Positions 1-8,284 of a stretch of 22,876 nt of DNA are shown in pieces. The translations under genes were made by a program, and so were the position numbers. The notes beneath the pieces were generated by a model that did not search any database, was not told where the DNA came from, and saw only the letters and a program-made list of their open reading frames with translations. How positions within the stretch are numbered: the first letter of the stretch is position 1; every line of letters begins with the position of its first letter. The stretch is from an archaeon (GTDB lineage Archaea > EX4484-52 > B79-G9), in contig JAUVEX010000003.1 in the NCBI GenBank assembly GCA_030594585.1, positions 1 through 22,876 of the forward strand, in the 5' to 3' direction.

Positions 1-13
1 ATCAAAATTATAA

Positions 14-295
14 AAGCAATCAGATATAGGGCATGAAATAGAACAGGTCATAGGTGCGTTATTCACAATCACGGTTGCTGTTGGGTCTTTTATCGTCACT
101 GTTGCAGTTGTGGTTAATGCTGCGTTTGCTGGAGAAGATAAAAGTATAACGACTAAAAAAAACAAAAGATATTGTTTGATAAACAACTGTCTAAAAATGT
201 TCTTGTTTTTCGAAAAATGCATGTTATTTCATTTATTATTTGCAGTATATATAAATTTCATAAAAATCATAGCAAAAATATGTGTTTGTTTTTAA
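14..295 (+). other. Possible remnant or partial small membrane protein reading frame
   Basis: An open frame runs from just after a TAA at 11-13 to a stop at 293-295. Its first half (about 14-160) reads like a real membrane protein end: an acidic/polar stretch (GHEIEQVIGA), a hydrophobic segment rich in Val, Ile and Thr, then AAFAGEDKS. The second half looks like translated AT-rich noncoding DNA. The only usable start is a GTG at 110, which would cut the hydrophobic segment in half. A frame shift near 30-36 would join it to a frame open at the left edge, so it may be the decayed or frameshifted end of an upstream gene. No function is assigned. Apart from this I see nothing in 1-302. Confidence 0.2.
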
Positions 296-302
296 GTTTG
301 TG

Positions 303-1217
303 TTATAACGGTTCAACTTCATCAGTTCCGAATATCTCCGCATAAGAATCTTTCAAACCCGGACAGAACAAGTAATGTCTGCAGGTTTTGCACTTTTCTG
401 GTCGAATATATTCGTCTTTTATTCTTCTTGAATTTTCGATTTTCGTCCCTACTTTAAAATAATCTCCACGAAAGCAATGATCGGTTATATTTGCCACCTT
501 AATTGTCTCAAGATCGCAACTTAACAACATATGATTCTCAAAACCTTGCATGAAACAAAAAGGCACAAATTCCACAGTAAACCGAATATTATTTGAAGTG
601 CAAAAAGTCATTAATTCGTGCAATGGTTTTTTTAACTCTTTTAACATCACTAAAACATCTTTGTTTTCACGAGCATTTCCTTCAGGAGCAGCCAACAAAA
701 AATCAAAAGAATGAATGTTGGGATATCTTTCTGATAAAAAGCCAACAAATTCTTTTAGGTGTTTATAATTATAAGCCACAATAACTGTGTTAATCGTTAC
801 AGTTATATTTGCATCTTTCAAATTATCAAGCGCCTTTATTTGCAGATCGAACGAACCTTTTCTTTGAGATAATTTATCCGCAACCTCTTTTTTGTGGCTG
901 TGTATTGAAAAGCATACTTCATCTAAACCAGAACTTATTAGTTTATTTAAATATCCTTTATACGATAACATCAGCCCGTTGGTTATTATCTCCGCCCTTA
1001 AACCCACAGCCTTAATAAACGATATCATTTCGGGTAAATCCTTTCTTAATGTTGGTTCCCCTCCAGAGAAAAAAATGGTTTTACTCCCGGACTGTTTTGC
1101 TTCAAAAATTTTCTTTTTGACTTCGTTTTTAGGCAACTCCGTCAAACTACGAACTCTTTTACAAAATAAGCAATTTTGATTGCACTTCCCCGTTAAGTGT
1201 ATAACCATTATGGTCAT
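303..1217 (-). CDS. Radical SAM protein, HxsC-like paralogue 1
   Basis: 304 residues. The radical SAM cluster motif CNQNCLFC lies at the very N-terminus (C12, C16, C19), followed by SGGEP (about 51-55), the usual SAM-contacting motif. The C-terminal part carries C221, C248, C276, C279 and C285, the spacing of an auxiliary Fe-S site (CKTCRHYLFC). It ends with the GTDEVEP version of a tail found in all six paralogues here. It has the HSHKK motif near residue 106. It is the last gene of the minus-strand run and starts 7 nt after the previous stop; a GGAG at about 1229-1232 sits 11 nt ahead of the chosen ATG, and an ATG three codons in is an alternative. Family knowledge: such proteins cleave SAM reductively to modify a protein, peptide or small molecule. 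The substrate is unknown. Confidence 0.85.
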   Translation of the reverse strand: MTIMVIHLTGKCNQNCLFCKRVRSLTELPKNEVKKKIFEAKQSGSKTIFFSGGEPTLRKDLPEMISFIKAVGLRAEIITNGLMLSYKGYLNKLISSGLDEVCFSIHSHKKEVADKLSQRKGSFDLQIKALDNLKDANITVTINTVIVAYNYKHLKEFVGFLSERYPNIHSFDFLLAAPEGNARENKDVLVMLKELKKPLHELMTFCTSNNIRFTVEFVPFCFMQGFENHMLLSCDLETIKVANITDHCFRGDYFKVGTKIENSRRIKDEYIRPEKCKTCRHYLFCPGLKDSYAEIFGTDEVEPL

Positions 1218-1224
1218 TTATCTT

Positions 1225-2151
1225 TCAACTCCCTAAAATCTCTTCAGGTTTTTTATATACTGGAAATAATTCACTTGTCCCATAAATGGCTGAATAGTTA
1301 GTTCTTACTCCATGACATATTGTATTAAGCCAGCATAATCTACATTGCTTTCCTTTTGTTTGTAAAGTATCTATATAATTTTGGTCTTCTTTTCTGATTT
1401 TTTTTGTATCTATCCAATGAGTCTTAAACGCCTCATTAGAAGCGCCCCGCTTTAACTCAACAGAATGCGTTTCAAACCCACGTAAATAGCACAAAGGGAT
1501 ATACTCTACAATAAAAGGCACATCTTGTTTTTTGCAGTATGAAAGGGCATCATAAAGGTACGGCTCAATTTGACTATATTTTGGTACAACCCATTTATTA
1601 TCCCATGCAGAAATTTCAGGACGCACAAAAATAAAAGACAGAGGTATTGGTTTTAAAAAACTCTTTTGTATGAATTTTACAAAATCCAATAAATGTTTAT
1701 AATTTTTCGAAGTTATTATATGCGAAATTGAATGATCTATATTTAAATCTTGCACATTTTTTATACCTTCAAGAGTTTTAACAAAAGACCCTGGAGTTTG
1801 TGTCAAACTATCAGAAATTTCTTTTTTATGAGAATGCAAAGCAATGTTTGCTTTGTCTAAACCGGCAAGTTTTAAACTCTCAGTATATGTTTTGTCTGCT
1901 AACCTCACAGCGTTTGTCTGTATAAATACAGATACTATTCCCTGACGCTTTGCATGCACTATCATTTCTTGCAAACCGCTCCAGATTGTTGGTTCTCCTC
2001 CAGTAAAAACTAGTGTCTGCGTTTCTCTTAATTTTGTTATTAATTTTTTTGCCGATTCATTAGTTAATTTCGTTATGTTGTCTCTGGGCCTAACACAAAA
2101 AACACAATTCTGATTGCATGAATTTGTTAATTCAATGTATGCAATACTCAT
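1225..2151 (-). CDS. Radical SAM protein, HxsC-like paralogue 2
   Basis: 308 residues. N-terminal cluster motif CNQNCVFC (C12, C16, C19), TGGEPT at about 50-55, HSHKK at about 106-110, and a C-terminal cysteine set C221, C270, C273, C279 (CRLCWLNTIC) likely to bind a second Fe-S cluster. The tail is GTSELFPVY. Its start overlaps the stop of the preceding gene as ATGA, and GAGG at about 2163-2166 gives a ribosome binding site, so the genes are probably translationally coupled. Over the middle third it is visibly closest to the radical SAM part of the 674-residue fusion (shared YKHLL.FVKF and the FVRP segment), suggesting a recent duplication. The substrate is not known. Confidence 0.85.
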   Translation of the reverse strand: MSIAYIELTNSCNQNCVFCVRPRDNITKLTNESAKKLITKLRETQTLVFTGGEPTIWSGLQEMIVHAKRQGIVSVFIQTNAVRLADKTYTESLKLAGLDKANIALHSHKKEISDSLTQTPGSFVKTLEGIKNVQDLNIDHSISHIITSKNYKHLLDFVKFIQKSFLKPIPLSFIFVRPEISAWDNKWVVPKYSQIEPYLYDALSYCKKQDVPFIVEYIPLCYLRGFETHSVELKRGASNEAFKTHWIDTKKIRKEDQNYIDTLQTKGKQCRLCWLNTICHGVRTNYSAIYGTSELFPVYKKPEEILGS

Positions 2152-3053
2152 AAAATCGCTTCCTCGTAAGTAGGATATAATTCATTTGTGCCATAAAGTT
2201 CTATGTATTTTTTCCAGGTACCGCCGCAGATTTTTTTTAGCCAGCAAAACTTGCATTGTGGGGCTTTTGTGTTCGAGTCTTCAAAACTGTGTTTTGGTTC
2301 ATCATCCTTAAAATCACTAATTATCATCTTTTTGCCGACAGACCGAATCGAGTTCGTCTCAACAGACACATATTCAAATGAGTGTAGATAACAAAGAGGA
2401 ATCCCTCTTGTAGCAACAAAGATACCTCGGTCTTTACAAAACTGAAGCATGTCTTTCAATGGCTCTTCTATTTCCTTGAGTGTTGGCACCATACTCTTGT
2501 TTTTCCAGCCCCTTGCCAAAGGACAGAACAGAAGAAATTGATAGGAAACAATTCCGGGAAAATTAGAATGCATAAAAGAAATATATTCTTTCATGTGCGA
2601 GTAATTCTTTTTTGTTATTACGCATGACATCTCTAAAGGAATGCCCAATTCCATAAAGTTTTTTATTGATTTTATTGCTTTCTCAAAACTGCCCGGTGTC
2701 TGGGTAATGACCTCATGAATGCTCTTTTTATGAGATAGAACAGACATATACGCTCGGTTCATACCACTAGAGACTAAGTTCTCCAAAAAGTTTTTGTCTG
2801 AAGTCTCAATTCCATTTGTCTGTACTTTTATTATTTTTGCGCCTCTTTCACGAGCATAAGAAATAAGTTCAAAAATGTCCGGCCTAATTGTTGGCTCTCC
2901 ACCTGTAAAGGATATCCAAGAATAACCCATCTGAATGTATTTGTCTATCGTCTTTTTAGCATCGTTTGTGCTGACAGATGCATCTTTAGTTGTATAGCAA
3001 AAAACACACTTCTGATTACATTCCGGACCTAATTTTACAAAAGCTTCAGGCAT
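2148..3053 (-). CDS. Radical SAM protein, HxsC-like paralogue 3
   Basis: 301 residues. Cluster motif CNQKCVFC (C12, C16, C19), TGGEPTIRPD at about 50-59, LSHKK where the sister proteins have HSHKK, and the C-terminal auxiliary cysteines C221, C267, C270, C276 (CKFCWLKKICGG). The tail GTNELYPTY matches paralogue 2 and the fusion protein. The C-terminal C..C.....CGG pattern is the one I associate with HxsC. It starts 36 nt after the B12-type radical SAM gene, with GGAGTGA upstream as a good ribosome binding site. Same operon and same unknown substrate question as its neighbours. Confidence 0.85.
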   Translation of the reverse strand: MPEAFVKLGPECNQKCVFCYTTKDASVSTNDAKKTIDKYIQMGYSWISFTGGEPTIRPDIFELISYARERGAKIIKVQTNGIETSDKNFLENLVSSGMNRAYMSVLSHKKSIHEVITQTPGSFEKAIKSIKNFMELGIPLEMSCVITKKNYSHMKEYISFMHSNFPGIVSYQFLLFCPLARGWKNKSMVPTLKEIEEPLKDMLQFCKDRGIFVATRGIPLCYLHSFEYVSVETNSIRSVGKKMIISDFKDDEPKHSFEDSNTKAPQCKFCWLKKICGGTWKKYIELYGTNELYPTYEEAIL

Positions 3054-3089
3054 TTGTTGTTCACTCCAATAATTTCATTTTAAGTATTT

Positions 3090-4469
3090 TTAATTTAATC
3101 TTAGGAAGACATTCTTTAATGCATTCATGTGCTCTTCAATAGTATTAAAATTCCTGTTTCGAATAAAATATCTCCAGGGAACAGCCCATACAAAGTCATC
3201 GTATTTTGATACAATCTCTTCTTCTAAAGAGTTCTCATAAGGCCCGCTTGGTTTAAATAATTCTAACCGGTCCAAAGAATAATCAGTATAAAGTTTTGTT
3301 CCCGGATATACTATCAGTCGTCCAAGAGCGATATTAAGCGCTTCCAGAGTGGAAGGCTTATTTGATTTCATAGTCTTTATGAATTTTAAAAGGTCTTCTA
3401 AATCCTCTTTGTTTTCAACAGGAGTGCCCATAATCATGCCAAATTCCAAAAATCTAAGGTTTTCAGATAAAATTTCAATTATTTTTGGCAGGCGATTTAT
3501 GTACTGTTCAATCATTGAAGTTTTGCCAAGGTATTTCAATACTTTGGCGTTGTTGGATTCTATTCCAACTGCAGCCCGTATGAAATTATTGCTCGATAAC
3601 TCTTTTATGACATTTTCCGATACAACATCCGCCCTAAACATACCACCCCATTCTAAATCAGGAAACTGCGTAGATATTTCACAAGCTATTTTTTTTGACC
3701 GGGTTATATTGGAAAGAAAATTTTCATCCAGCAAGTGAAAATAATCAAAATCATATAGATTTTCAAGATGCTTTATTTGATTGATTACATACTCTAAAGA
3801 GTGATATCTTTGCATTCCAAATAAGTTAGGAAGAGAACAAAAAGAACATACACCCCAACAACCTCTCTGTGTTCTTAAATCTATGCGTGCAGGAATTTTA
3901 TGCCCTTTAATGTTTTCAAAATCGATGTAAGGTAGTTCATCAAGTTTGTGTACTCTGCCAACGCCGCCAGTGTGCACAATATTGCCGCTTTCATCCTTAA
4001 AAGAAAGCCCGGGAATTTCATTTAATTTCTTTTTGGATAAAATGGTCTTTACAAGTTCTAATAAAGAATATTCTGCTTCTCCTCGAACAATATAATCTAC
4101 AGATGGGATTGCACCCAGTATTTCATCAGGAAGAAATGTTGGTGTATGCCCGCCAACAATTAAAGTCGTGTTGGGATTTCTGGATTTAAAACCATCGCAA
4201 AATCTCGCAACAAATGGTATGTGTTCTCTCCAACTTCCAACAAAAACGAAATTAGGTTTTGTGCTTTCAACTGTTTTAATCACATGCTTTAAAGCACTCT
4301 TGGGATTTTCTTCAAATTCCTTTGGTGTAGAAAGCAAGTCATTTGAGAACAAAAGATTTGTGTAAACCACATCAACATCGAATTCTTTTTCCAATATTTT
4401 GGCTTGATACAGCAATGAAAGTGATGGTGCGTAGCTTGTATTCAATGGCCAAACTAAAGTAATCTTCAT
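3090..4469 (-). CDS. B12-binding-domain-type radical SAM protein
   Basis: 459 residues. Residues 1-140 look like the Rossmann-type domain found ahead of many cobalamin-dependent radical SAM enzymes, including the typical stretch LIVGGHTPTFLPDE (about 103-116) and a later RGEAEYSLLEL. The DxHxxG motif of base-off B12 binding is not visible, so cobalamin binding is uncertain. The radical SAM core begins at RGCWGVCSFC (C204, C208, C211), and GIES at about 302-305 fits the conserved barrel segment of this subgroup. Members often methylate unactivated carbon or phosphorus, or form rings. It differs from the six HxsC-like neighbours and lacks their C-terminal cysteines. It overlaps the upstream gene by 4 nt (ATGA), so it belongs to the same transcript. 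Confidence 0.8.
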   Translation of the reverse strand: MKITLVWPLNTSYAPSLSLLYQAKILEKEFDVDVVYTNLLFSNDLLSTPKEFEENPKSALKHVIKTVESTKPNFVFVGSWREHIPFVARFCDGFKSRNPNTTLIVGGHTPTFLPDEILGAIPSVDYIVRGEAEYSLLELVKTILSKKKLNEIPGLSFKDESGNIVHTGGVGRVHKLDELPYIDFENIKGHKIPARIDLRTQRGCWGVCSFCSLPNLFGMQRYHSLEYVINQIKHLENLYDFDYFHLLDENFLSNITRSKKIACEISTQFPDLEWGGMFRADVVSENVIKELSSNNFIRAAVGIESNNAKVLKYLGKTSMIEQYINRLPKIIEILSENLRFLEFGMIMGTPVENKEDLEDLLKFIKTMKSNKPSTLEALNIALGRLIVYPGTKLYTDYSLDRLELFKPSGPYENSLEEEIVSKYDDFVWAVPWRYFIRNRNFNTIEEHMNALKNVFLRLN

Positions 4470-5350
4470 TTTATCGCCTTGAATTCCTCAGTCCCGACCA
4501 AATGAGCATATGTTTTCCATATGCCGGAACACTGGCTTTTTGAAGAACACATAGCACATTCTTTTGTAAATGTTATTCTTCTTTCGCCCACCGTTCTCCA
4601 TTCTGCAAATTTTCTGTAATCCGGTCTTAAAAGACATAAAGGAATGTGGTATATTCTAACATCACATCTTTTCGACGCTAAAAAATCAACAGCATTTTCC
4701 AAGTAAGGAATTACTTTGCTTTGATTTACAATCAATCTGTTTCTGTTTGCATTGGCGGTTCCGGTCAGATCAAAATATATAAAGACAATGCGGGAAATTC
4801 CTTTAAAGTTGAGATTTATGAATTCTGCAAGTTCTTTCAAATACACATAATTCAACGCATGCACCACAATTCTTAGCTCTACATCAACATCGTATTTGAG
4901 TAGATTCTTTAGTCCCTTCACGGTTTGCTCAAAACTGCCGTTTGCTTGAGTTATAAAATCGTGTAATTCAGGAGCGTGCGCATGTAATGGAATTATGTAA
5001 TTTTTTAAGCCCAAAGAGATTAATTTTTCGGTAAAGTTTTTGTAAGCAAGCATCCTTCCGTTTGTAATCAGATTAATTCTTGTGTCCGGTAATTTATCCA
5101 GAACATAAGAAACCAACTCAAAAATATCCGGCCTGATTGTTGGCTCTCCACCGGTAAAGCAAAAATTATGAAGCTTTGGATTCAGACTATCTATTATGCG
5201 CTTCAAATCGCTTGTCTTTTTTGTTTGGTTATACACCCTTTCCGAATAACCCGGTCTAAGCGTGGTGCACATCAAGCAATTATTGTTGCATTCATAGCAT
5301 GTATCTAAATCATAATCCTTCTCAGAATAGTATCTTTTTGAACCGCTCAT
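4466..5350 (-). CDS. HxsC-like radical SAM maturase (best local candidate for HxsC)
   Basis: 294 residues from the ATG at 5350. A longer frame from 5413 would overlap the upstream gene by 59 nt and add residues unlike the family, whereas the 5350 ATG has a GGTGAG ribosome binding site just ahead. Cluster motif CNNNCLMC (C21, C25, C28), FTGGEPT, TNGRMLAY, HAHAPELHDF, a GSFEQTVKGLKNL segment, RIVVH, IPLCLL (C239) and terminal C265, C268, C274 (CAMCSSKSQCSG). This run of motifs and the FAEW segment before the last cysteines strongly recall HxsC, the second maturase of His-Xaa-Ser systems. That is from memory of the family, not an alignment. An hxsB/hxsD/hxsA locus lacking hxsC lies 10 kb away in this window, which supports the idea. 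Confidence 0.8.
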   Translation of the reverse strand: MSGSKRYYSEKDYDLDTCYECNNNCLMCTTLRPGYSERVYNQTKKTSDLKRIIDSLNPKLHNFCFTGGEPTIRPDIFELVSYVLDKLPDTRINLITNGRMLAYKNFTEKLISLGLKNYIIPLHAHAPELHDFITQANGSFEQTVKGLKNLLKYDVDVELRIVVHALNYVYLKELAEFINLNFKGISRIVFIYFDLTGTANANRNRLIVNQSKVIPYLENAVDFLASKRCDVRIYHIPLCLLRPDYRKFAEWRTVGERRITFTKECAMCSSKSQCSGIWKTYAHLVGTEEFKAIK

Positions 5351-5353
5351 CAA

Positions 5354-5359
5354 CTCACC
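5354..5359 (-). promoter_or_regulatory. Ribosome binding site deciding the start at 5350
   Basis: Read on the minus strand this is GGTGAG, three nucleotides before the ATG at 5350 and overlapping the stop codon of the fusion gene. It supports the shorter start for the HxsC-like gene over the upstream ATG at 5413. Confidence 0.55.
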
Positions 5360-7379
5360 AAACAGGATATAATTCGCTTGTGCCTTTAAGCTTAGCGTAT
5401 TCTCTCCAAACACCAGAGCATTTTGAATTCAAACCACAAAAAACACATCTTTTAGACTTCACTTTATTTTCTAAAACATGTTTTTTGTGTGTATCTTCAC
5501 GAAGTTCATTCAATGTCCAATGAAAAACAGGATTTATATCCTGTCTTTGTAATTCAACATTGTTTTTTTGAAATTCATACATATAACAAATAGGTATCCC
5601 TTCAACACAAAAACCAATGTTGTTTGCAACACAATATGAAAATGTTTCATAAATAAAAGGTTCTATATCTGACAATCGAGGTACAATCCAATTGTTTTTA
5701 AATGCATTTCCGTTTGGCCTGACAAAACTAAAATAAATTATTGGGGTTTTACAAAAAGTGTCTTGAACAAACTTAACAAACCCCAATAAATGTTTGTAAT
5801 TTTCGGTATTAATCACATGAGAAATCATGACATCTATTTGCTGATCTTGTAAATTTTTAATTGCCTTTATGGTTTTAAAAAAAGAGTCCTGAGATTGCGT
5901 TATTCGCTCAGAAATATCTTTTTTATGTGAATGGAGCGCAACCAATGCTAAAGACAAACCTGCTTTTTTTAATTTTTCGACATACTTAGAATCTGAAAGT
6001 TTAGTGCCATTTGTTTGTATCTCTACCTGTTTCATTCCTTTTTGTTTTGCATATTTTATAATCTCTGGTAAATCATTTCGCAATGTTGGCTCTCCGCCGG
6101 TAAATGCTATTTTTTCAGATTTGTTTTTTACCAGAAAATCCAGTTTTTCTTTTATCTCATCAGTTGTTAAATCATTGCCCTTATCCTCTGCAACCGTACA
6201 GAAAAGACAGTTCTGATTACATGTCAAACCAACACGAATTAAATCAGTTCCTTTTTTTTCTTCTTTTAGTGTTCTTTCCAACTTGTATGCACCTTCTGGA
6301 CAAAGCTCATGGCAACAATAACACAAAATGCATTTTTCCCTATCTATGACCGGATAGGGATCCATAGTTATAGCTCCAACAGGGCAATTGTTTACGCAAT
6401 GTCCGCACTTGGTGCATTTCTCTTTATCAACTATTGGATTGAGCTTAAATTCTTCGCCAGTATTCTTCGTTTTTTTGTAAGGATTGTATTGCTCAAACAA
6501 GCTTGACTTTTTAAAATCATCAACTTTGACATTTTTCAATTCAACACCAACAATCGTTATATTTGTTAAATCCGCAACACCTAAGTTCCTTTTCGCTGCC
6601 TCTTTGCTTGTTGGTATGGCTAGCGGAACATAACCCACAATTTCAGATGCGACTGCATCAACAGCAATGCCATCACAACTTGCCAACAACACACCTACTT
6701 TTTTTGGATCTCCATATGATGGACCTTCATCCCCCTCCATCGCAACGACAGCATCCATAATCGTTAAAGAAGGCGCAACAACAGAATAAATATCCACCAG
6801 ACCATTTACAAACGCTTCCATTTTTGAAAATTTGCCATGCAAATACTGTCTTTCGCTGGGACGAACACAACCAAAACAATTCTTTACCGCCCCGGTCATA
6901 AAAGTGATGCCGTGGGTTTTTAATTTCGGAACATTTATTATAACATCTACATCAAAAATAGCTTTTGCAAAATCCGTCTTTTCAAGAACCTTGTATTTTT
7001 TGATGTTTTTCGTTATAAATGGTTCTTCCTGGAAGTTTCTCAAAAAAGCACCGGTTTCTTCAACAACTCTTTTAATGCCCGATATTTCAAAAACTTTTTT
7101 GGCTATTTGTGGGTCGTTTCCGCCAGGACACTCACCAACAATTGCCACACCTCCTGCTTCATGGACTAATTCAATTATGGCTTTTATTATTGATGGGTGT
7201 GTTGTAGCCGCTTTCTCTGGTGGGAGGGGATCGCAAAGATTTGGTTTTATAAGAACTTTATGACCTTCTTTTACAAAGCAATTAATACCTCCCAACAAAT
7301 CCAAAGACTTTTTTAACGCATCTTTTGACAAACTATAATCATTACAGCCAACCACCGCAACCTTGGATGTAAACCGCAT
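5355..7379 (-). CDS. DUF362 - double [4Fe-4S] ferredoxin - radical SAM fusion protein
   Basis: 674 residues with three parts in one frame. Residues 1 to about 290 form a DUF362 domain (IKPNL near 44-48, NVPKLKTH near 149-156, TGAVKNCFG near 162-170). Residues 318-365 hold two ferredoxin motifs: C322, C325, C328, C332P and C350, C353, C356, C360P. Residues 380-674 are an HxsC-like radical SAM protein: C387, C391, C394, TGGEPT near 427-432, HSHKK near 483-487, and auxiliary cysteines C598, C645, C648, C654, then GTSELYPVW. DUF362 proteins occur alone or with ferredoxin domains; a direct fusion to a radical SAM maturase is unusual in my experience. Inference: the ferredoxin section feeds electrons to the radical SAM or auxiliary cluster. 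The gene starts 5 nt after the preceding stop, with AGGGT upstream. The frame is intact throughout, so this is not an assembly join. Confidence 0.85.
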   Translation of the reverse strand: MRFTSKVAVVGCNDYSLSKDALKKSLDLLGGINCFVKEGHKVLIKPNLCDPLPPEKAATTHPSIIKAIIELVHEAGGVAIVGECPGGNDPQIAKKVFEISGIKRVVEETGAFLRNFQEEPFITKNIKKYKVLEKTDFAKAIFDVDVIINVPKLKTHGITFMTGAVKNCFGCVRPSERQYLHGKFSKMEAFVNGLVDIYSVVAPSLTIMDAVVAMEGDEGPSYGDPKKVGVLLASCDGIAVDAVASEIVGYVPLAIPTSKEAAKRNLGVADLTNITIVGVELKNVKVDDFKKSSLFEQYNPYKKTKNTGEEFKLNPIVDKEKCTKCGHCVNNCPVGAITMDPYPVIDREKCILCYCCHELCPEGAYKLERTLKEEKKGTDLIRVGLTCNQNCLFCTVAEDKGNDLTTDEIKEKLDFLVKNKSEKIAFTGGEPTLRNDLPEIIKYAKQKGMKQVEIQTNGTKLSDSKYVEKLKKAGLSLALVALHSHKKDISERITQSQDSFFKTIKAIKNLQDQQIDVMISHVINTENYKHLLGFVKFVQDTFCKTPIIYFSFVRPNGNAFKNNWIVPRLSDIEPFIYETFSYCVANNIGFCVEGIPICYMYEFQKNNVELQRQDINPVFHWTLNELREDTHKKHVLENKVKSKRCVFCGLNSKCSGVWREYAKLKGTSELYPVW

Positions 7380-7384
7380 GCAAA

Positions 7385-8284
7385 TTACCCTGCAACCATA
7401 TTTTTTTCTTTTTCACTTTTAAAATTAAAAAGAACAAAATCTTTTAAACCAGTAACTTTGTTTAAAAGTTTTTCATCATTGAATATATTTATTGCTTTTT
7501 CCTTTATTTCTACAATATTTCCTGTTTTAAACATATCTAAATCAAACACACTTTCAATCCCTTCCCGAGTACTTTCATACACTTGAGAATATAAAATTTT
7601 ATTGTTTCTAAAGCAAAGGCCTTCAAAAAACAAAGTGCTGTAATTAGAATAAAGAGCAGGCAATTTAAGTCGCAATAAAATGTCATTAGCTAAAACAGCA
7701 TCTTCGGATTCAAGAATATTTAATGTTTTCTTAGCCAACGCCACACTATACTTGCAATTATACGAACAAGGAAAATGACTTACTAAGTAAAACATCTCTT
7801 TGTGGTGTAGATTGTTCAGATAAAAAGACGCATCACCTTTTGTATTTAAGTATGTTTGCAGTATTCGATCCTGATATATTGCATTTTTTGTCTCCTCAAA
7901 CTTTTTCGTCATAGCCATGTAATGATTCACACAACACTTTGGATAACCAAGAAGCCGCCCAATTGACTCTGTATTTCCATTAAGCTCGCTAGAGCATACT
8001 TCTTCAGCCATATCTTTTGATTTTGATACATACACCATTATACGATCAGACCGATTGTCCGAGAAAGGAATTCTAAAAAACATATCCCTCATAGGATCTA
8101 TAACAACCTTAAAATCAGATTTTCTTATATATAAACCATTGCAATCACATATTTGTTTCAATGGTTCATACATATTGATAGTTATTATTGTTTTAAGGAC
8201 TGGTTTTATACCTGCAAAAAGCATTAAGAATTCCTGGAATATTTTTTTTTCTAAAAGGAATTTTTTTGTTGTTGCATCAAACAT
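7385..8284 (-). CDS. DUF483-like Cys-containing protein, copy 2
   Basis: 299 residues, soluble, no membrane segment. It has two short conserved blocks shared with the protein at 9330-10187: LGYPKCCV (C117, C118) and HFPCSYNC (C173, C177), the latter followed by a helix beginning KYSVALAKK. These blocks resemble the archaeal family DUF483, whose function is unknown to me. The four cysteines could bind a metal or Fe-S cluster or be a modification site. It overlaps the upstream radical SAM gene by 8 nt with an excellent AAGGAG ribosome binding site, so it is made together with the radical SAM proteins and may be their partner or substrate. That role is inference from context. Confidence 0.75.
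   Translation of the reverse strand: MFDATTKKFLLEKKIFQEFLMLFAGIKPVLKTIITINMYEPLKQICDCNGLYIRKSDFKVVIDPMRDMFFRIPFSDNRSDRIMVYVSKSKDMAEEVCSSELNGNTESIGRLLGYPKCCVNHYMAMTKKFEETKNAIYQDRILQTYLNTKGDASFYLNNLHHKEMFYLVSHFPCSYNCKYSVALAKKTLNILESEDAVLANDILLRLKLPALYSNYSTLFFEGLCFRNNKILYSQVYESTREGIESVFDLDMFKTGNIVEIKEKAINIFNDEKLLNKVTGLKDFVLFNFKSEKEKNMVAG

Noticed and set aside
5351..5413. Upstream ATG at 5413 for the HxsC-like gene
   Set aside because: It would overlap the fusion gene by 59 nt, and the added residues are just the out-of-frame reading of that gene; the ATG at 5350 has a ribosome binding site.
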